A program made the translations under genes and the position numbers. Below the pieces are notes generated by a model. That model had not been told where the DNA came from, made no database searches, and saw only the letters and a program-made list of their open reading frames with translations. Below, piece by piece: positions 59,200-64,000 of a DNA stretch of 64,000 bases. The stretch is from assembly GCA_032622095.1 (NCBI GenBank), contig CP136066.1, forward strand, positions 148,083,559 to 148,147,558, written 5' to 3'. This DNA is from Siphonodentalium dalli. Taxonomy: Eukaryota; Mollusca; Scaphopoda; Gadilida; Siphonodentaliidae. Positions within the stretch are counted from its first letter, which is position 1. Every line of letters begins with the position of its first letter.

Positions 59200-59413
59200 C
59201 AGTAATGCCTTAAATAATTGACTCCTTAACCACAGCAGAACTATGGGTAATTTTTCAGGATTTAGTTGGAAATATGGCTTGTGTGCCATTCATCGGAAAG
59301 CTCTCAGTGAGAGCTTTCCTATGAATGGCAACAAGCCATATTTCCGACTAAATCCTGAAAACTTAACCGTAATTCTGCTGTGGTTAAGGAGTCGACTATT
59401 TAGGGCATTACTG
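59200..59413. mobile_element. R4 mariner-type palindromic MITE, complete, TA-flanked
   Basis: 214 bases between TA (59198-59199) and TA (59414-59415). CAGTAATGCCTTAAATAATT faces its mirror ending GGGCATTACTG. Confidence 0.88.
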
Positions 59414-60071
59414 TACATTCAGTTATCATCTGGAAACCCATAAAACTAAAATATACCATTTACATAATACAGGACGTATAACAAATAACAGATTATATTT
59501 CAGTCAAGAATGGCTGCTTCACACATAAGGTATAAATCTAATTGTTTCTGTAAAATAAAATCATTTTAATTTAAAATTAAAATGACAGGCATTGTGTGTA
59601 AATTGGCATTTGCAGCTATTTGCTATACAAGGTACAATGTACCTGTAAATTGATATTTGACTTAGCACTGTGAATAACAGTGTAAATACATTTGTTTATC
59701 AGTATGAAGACATTTGTCTTGTGTTGTGTATAAACAAATCTTATAGGAGGAATGTTGACAATCAATTGCAATAAAGTCAGTGCATCTGTCCTGAGGGCCC
59801 AACTTTAGTGCCACACCACACCACATCACATACACATGTATGAGGGTATCACCCCCTCCCCCCTGAATCCCGAATACGAGTTAATTTTGGGGGGTGAATC
59901 CTGAATACGAGTTAATTTTGGGGGGGTGAATCCTGAATACATGTTAAGAAATAATATGCGATAAATGACATACAAATTGACTGTTTTAATATCAGACAGA
60001 TACAAGCAGAAGTTACATAGACACATTATGATGCCGGTCGCGTTATGATACCATTAATGATACTTTATGAT

Positions 60072-61157
60072 CAGGGATGTGGCTAGAGGGTTTCCGTTGG
60101 GGGGTGTCCACCTTTGGAATTTCCAACTGCACCCCCCCCCTCTTGAGTCAGAATCAGACCGAACACAAGTTTTGCATAATTCCATTTGCACACACCCCTT
60201 CCACCTCAGTGTTTAGGCCTAATATCCTATATCTTCATAAACCATGGTTCTATATTCCCGGTATGAGAACATTCAGATATTTTAACCTGAAACATTGCAT
60301 AAATCCTAACATCTAGTGGTCTAACTCCATACAAATGCACACGTCTACGGGCAAGAGACCACGACACACCGAGCTGACCATCGTTGTTCGGCCGGTGTGA
60401 GAAAATTTTGAAATTTGAACAAGAAAATCACAAATCCTAGCATCCAGACTGGCCTCAACTAAAGCTTTCCTATAGTGTTGGAAATTTCAAACCTCATACT
60501 TCGCCTCAGGTTGGAAAATTCTCCAACTGATGACCACAAGTTTGATCAAATGTAGTAAAATATTGTTAAATTTATTAGCATTTTTGTATTGGCCACAGAT
60601 TAAAAAAAATTCCCACACCGGGCCGACCATGGTTCGGCCCGGTGTGGGAATTTTTTTTAATCTGAACAAGAAAATCGCAAATCCTAGCATCTTGACTAGT
60701 GTCAAGCATTCTTAGAGTTGGAAATTTCAAACCTGACACACCACTTAGGTTGGAAAATTTACAACTGATGACAATTCCAATGCCAATGTTGACCAAATGT
60801 ATGAGAATATTGTTTTCTTAAATTAACTAGCATTTTTTGACTGGCCACGGGGGAGGGATCAGGACACAAGATTTCCAAGTGTTGGAAATTTCCAACCTGT
60901 CACCCTCCTGAGGTTGGAAATTTCCAACTGATGACCATTTCAGTCAAAAATTTTGACAAAAAATAGGAAAATATGCAAATATTGGTCCAAAAACAATTAA
61001 TTCCCCCCCCCCCCCCAATAAATTGTTTGAAAATCAAACTACAAGAACATTTCAACCTATTATAGGTGGGAAATTTCCAACTAATGTTTTGGCAGGTATG
61101 AAATTTCCAACTGTTGAGGGGGTGAGACCCCCCCCCCCCCCTGTCGCCACGTCTCTG
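60072..61157. mobile_element. 1.09 kb hAT-like non-autonomous element
   Basis: CAGGGATGTGGC at the left, mirror of CAGAGACGTGGC at the right (10 of 12 match). TTTATGAT (60064-60071) and ATTATGAT (61158-61165) flank it, a 7-of-8 match to an 8 bp duplication. The interior has repeated 'GTTGGAAATTTCCAAC' palindromes, a 31 bp stem at 60596 and no ORF of note. Lone copies of its end occur at 40972, 47327 and 58512. Confidence 0.75.
60596..60664. repeat. Perfect 31 bp stem palindrome
   Basis: Arms from CAGATTAAAAAAAATTCCC.. to ..GGGAATTTTTTTTAATCTG around CCATGG, with the GC-rich inner part CACACCGGGCCGA. A decayed relative lies near 60366-60412. Confidence 0.9.
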
Positions 61158-61523
61158 ATTATGATGGCATGGTGGTCGAATATGCCCAAGAAGCTATTCT
61201 ACCCACTCATTCATACATATAACTAGCACAAAATATTATTTTGCGCCATCAAAACCTGCGTCCAAGATGTTTTGCTTGAACCCGAATACCAGTTAATTCG
61301 GGGGTATGAATCCCGCGTACGGCTTCAAAACACCCTGAATCCCGCGTACCGAAAAGGGGGGGTGATACCCTCATGTATGTCTTTATGCTTTGTCCCAAAA
61401 CTATGCACCTTAATCCAGTGTGAAAATTTATAGAAAATGTCTTTCCCAATCTCGTTATCCAAGGAATCATTATTAAAACTTTATTCAATAAATTTTCACC
61501 ATACCTTAAAATATGGTGCTGGA

Positions 61524-61734
61524 CATTAGCAGAATGAGGTCCCCAGAGGGTGAATTTAGTGAAGCTACCTGCACAGTGGGCTGGCATCACTAAATCACTG
61601 ATATTGGAGATGAAGACATAGATTTACATTCCTGGATGGTGAATATTGTGATGTGCACCCATTGGGCACCTTGATAATGCATTGTGTCCTCTGCCAATTT
61701 GGGGATATAAAGAAACTAAACTATATAAAAGGTC
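61524..61734 (+). mobile_element. R5-associated repeat, left part
   Basis: 'GCAGAATGAGGTCCCCAGAG' and 'GGTGAATTTAGTGAAGCTAC', then 'GTGCACCCATTGGGCACCTT' and 'GCATTGTGTCCTCTGCCAAT', broken at about 61735 by the next element and resumed near 62280. Confidence 0.55.
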
Positions 61735-62279
61735 GGTAGACCTCATGTCCGCCTCTAAGTGTCGGCTTGATACGACCGCTGTTTGCACATAAAAACCTGT
61801 TTTTAGTGCTAGTAAACCTACATACCAAATTTAATTTCATTCAGTACACATTTACTAAAGGTATCATCCGGAAACCTCAAATTGGCAAAAATTCTAAGTA
61901 AAAAAGGGACATAACTCTGGTGAAAATTGGCGGGCGGAACCCGAATTCGAACTTGACCTGTGTTCTGCTGGGAGAAAGACACATACCAACTTTGGTTCAG
62001 ATCAAATAATCCAAACTGGAGTTATCGGTCGGAAACCAAAAATGTTAACAGACGGTCAAATTCTAAGTCGAAAAGGGGGCATAACTCTGGTGAAAATGGC
62101 GGACGGAACCAGAATCCGAACTTGACCTGTCTTTTCTGCTAGTAAACCCACATACCAAATTTAGTTTAATTTGGTTCACTCTAACTAAAGTTATCATCCG
62201 GAAACCTCGGACGCACGCACGCACAGATGCACAGGCTGATTATAATAGTCCTCCGAACCCGTTGGGTCGGCGGACAAAA
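61735..62279 (-). mobile_element. Helentron-like R6 copy, reversed
   Basis: Cores in reverse ('GAACTTGACCTGTGTTCTGC', 'GGAGTTATCGGTCGGAAACC', 'TTCTAAGTCGAAAAGGG'), then a short GTGC/GCAC run and a head stem 'TCCGAACCCGTTGGGTCGGCGGA' (62252-62274). Confidence 0.6.
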
Positions 62280-62369
62280 AGAAAAAGAAAGTTTCCAAAG
62301 AAGTTTCTAATGCAACTAAAAAACTTGTTCATTTGATAATAAGGATACTTTCCAGAGAAGATGATGCCC

Positions 62370-62450
62370 ATGGAGAACGAGGTCCCCAGAATGTGAATTT
62401 AGTGATGATAACCCGCTGTGTGGGTTAGCATCACTAAATTCACCCCCTTG
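62370..62450. mobile_element. R5 hairpin repeat copy
   Basis: 'GAACGAGGTCCCCAGAATGT' with 'GAATTTAGTGATGATAACCC' faces 'GGGTTAGCATCACTAAATTC' and 'ACCCCC'. Confidence 0.65.
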
Positions 62451-62507
62451 TGTAGGGTGATCAAATAGAAATGGAGAATAATCTTGCTCAAAGTAGTTAT
62501 TTTTATA

Positions 62508-63083
62508 CGCCCTTTTGAAAAAAGGTCGTATTATGTTATCAGTCCGTCCGTCCGTCCGTCCGTCCATATTAGCGTCGAGCCGTCCGTCCATCTATCGAGC
62601 CGTCCGTCCGTTAACATTTTTGGTTTCCGATCAATAACTCCAGTTTGGATTATTTGATCTCAACCAAAGTTGGTATGTGTATTTCCCAGCTAAAGATACA
62701 GGCCAAGTTCGAATATGGGTTCCGTCCAATTATTTTTACATGAGTTACGGCCCTTATATTTTTCGACTTAGAATTTGTCCATCTGTTAAAAATTTTGGTT
62801 TCCGACCAATAACTCCAGTTTGGATTATTTAATCTGAACCAAAGTTGGTATGTGTATTTCCCAGCAAACGATACAGGCCAAGTTCGAATATGGGTTCCGT
62901 CCAATTATTTTTACACGAGTTACGGCCCTTTTTCGACTTAGAATTTGACCGCATTTTGGCATTGAAATTAGGGGTATATCAGATTTTCTTCAAATGTAAG
63001 CTCAAAGTATTATTTTATTTTGCGGCAGTACAATTCAAAATAGCTAAAGAGTGTATTTTGCCACGCCCTAGCGATGCTCTTGT
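62508..63083 (+). mobile_element. Helentron/pearl-like element R6a, two-core copy
   Basis: TTATACGCCC with head hairpin, (GTCC)n at 62541-62565, two cores and the tail 'TTTTGCCACGCCCTAGCGAT' then GCTCTTG. It is collinear with 37015-37859 but has fewer cores. Confidence 0.75.
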
Positions 63084-63085
63084 TT

Positions 63086-64000
63086 ACAAATATATATTAT
63101 ATCCAAATTGACAAAACGCAGCGTCATTCTTATATATTCATTAAATGCAGTGACTTCCGACGGCACAATCATTATTGTTAGTTCATCACAGATAGTTGCA
63201 TCCTGGCTCAAGAAGTAAATATTTACAATTGAGCGCAGTTCAGTCGATGTTTTCTATAAGGTGGTACGGTCGATTTGCTTGAGATTTTCGGCGATGTTAG
63301 TAGAATGCTACATTCCTTCACTTGGCATAGCACCTGAATATTAACTTATCAGTTTCACACACCCGAATAAGTCCTTAGTATGTCTTTAACAATAGTCAAT
63401 GACTTCTAACTAAGCTCTGAATTGAACTATTGGAAATGAAATGTTACCCAAATTCATTAAAAATGACGAACCTTTATTTCAAATCTGAAGAGAAAATTTA
63501 ATTAATGTTATTTCTAGTTTAATTTTTTTCCTGAGAAATGACTTAATTTTAGACTCATTTTAACCCCTTTCTATACTAAATACTGATAATAATTATTATA
63601 AAACACATTCCACAATCCATTAGTTCCAATGCTGTACAACAGAGAAAAATCCTACAAAAACATATAAAGCCATGCAGTCAATCTCATGTTTCTCAGGCCC
63701 GCGTGCATGGTCCCGAAACCACGCACATGCAACCTTTTTATTCGCATTTTATTCGAAACCCCCCCTGTGGAACTTAAAAATATAAACTCTTTAAAATGGG
63801 GTAAAGTAGTTTAAATATTATAGTTCATGGTAATTGAACATGGTACATGAATTGTTTTGAATGTCTATAAATGTAGCATTAAAATCTAACTTTTAAGAGA
63901 ATTTAATGATGTTAGAAAATTTAATCTGATTTGAGGAAAAGGAAGTGAAAAGTCCAATATTAAACAACATATTGTGTATAATATGATTATTATTATACCA
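63086..64000. other. Unassigned DNA with two repeat pieces
   Basis: 63260-63397 is the inverted partner of 42727-42850. 63560-63590 is an R8 left end (TTAACCCCTTTCTATACTAA). Nothing else is recognised. Confidence 0.45.
63260..63397 (-). repeat. Dispersed repeat, partner of 42727-42850
   Basis: 'GCGATGTTAGTAGAATGCTA' and 'CTTATCAGTTTCACACACCC' are the reverse of the phrases at 42727-42850. Confidence 0.65.

Larger units (their letters stand above)
59833..61380. mobile_element. 1.55 kb TIR element with direct GAATCCYGAATAC subrepeats
   Basis: ACATGTATGAGGGTATCACC at the left is mirrored by GGTGATACCCTCATGTATGT at the right (ends 61380). Inside both ends are same-orientation units on 'GAATCCYGAATACGAGTTAA' and 'TTTTGGGGGGT'. 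An hAT-like element (60072-61157) lies within. No transposase. Confidence 0.6.

Overview
This is an animal nuclear genome scaffold: AT-rich, sparse in genes and almost entirely dispersed repeats, with one assembly gap of 100 N (2945-3044). The repeats point to a marine invertebrate, most likely a lophotrochozoan and plausibly a bivalve mollusc. Many units have a 5' hairpin, a GTCC/GTCT microsatellite and tandem cores of about 160-175 bp, the layout of bivalve 'pearl'/Helentron-type elements. A head of the 'TTTAGCTCAAC...' type resembles, as I remember it, an abundant oyster repeat. The host assignment is inference. The window holds one convincing intact protein gene and no rRNA, operon or CRISPR. 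Gene: a single-exon class A GPCR (39902-40867, minus strand, 321 aa), adenosine-receptor-like in layout but lacking the adenosine-binding polar residues; a splice acceptor just upstream suggests a separate 5' UTR exon. A broken ORF1 (PHD finger, coiled coil, C-terminal domain) of a CR1/L2-like non-LTR retrotransposon lies at 32.6-33.8 kb. Its 3' tail follows directly and no ORF2 is present. Layout. 0.2-4.9 kb: a TTAA-flanked element split by one arm of a long element that runs into the assembly gap, then small hairpin elements. 4.9-8.5 kb: TTAA-type MITEs joined end to end. 8.8-13 kb: Helentron-like arrays. 13.06-18.87 kb: a 5.8 kb inverted-repeat element whose arms meet head to head in a degenerate satellite, with a probable 3 bp target duplication. 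19-23 kb: Helentron-like elements, one with a readable empty site. 23.8-26.2 kb: a TIR element carrying an hAT-like MITE with 8 bp duplications and a tRNA-derived SINE. 26.2-32.3 kb: mostly single-copy-looking DNA, a decayed roughly 195 bp array and a duplicated repeat with RFX-box-like palindromes. 33.8-34.4 kb: another TTAA element. 35-38 kb: Helentron-like arrays. 38-41 kb: the GPCR and its flanks. 41.8-47.8 kb: a cluster of palindromic TA-flanked mariner-type MITEs. 48.3-51.7 kb: a TTAA-flanked composite with poly-G/poly-C hairpin arrays. 51.7-53.9 kb: a TTAA MITE split by a 2.0 kb TA-flanked element with unusually dense GCGGTA motifs at both ends. 54-59.5 kb: a complete 460 bp TTAA element, a 746 bp TIR element, a Mutator-like MITE with 9 bp duplications, and more MITEs. 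59.8-61.4 kb: a TIR element containing an hAT-like element. 61.5-63.1 kb: Helentron-like copies. The interest of the window is its nested, cut-and-paste-dominated repeat landscape: at least eight non-autonomous DNA-element families, several with target duplications or empty sites readable within the window, and no transposase gene.
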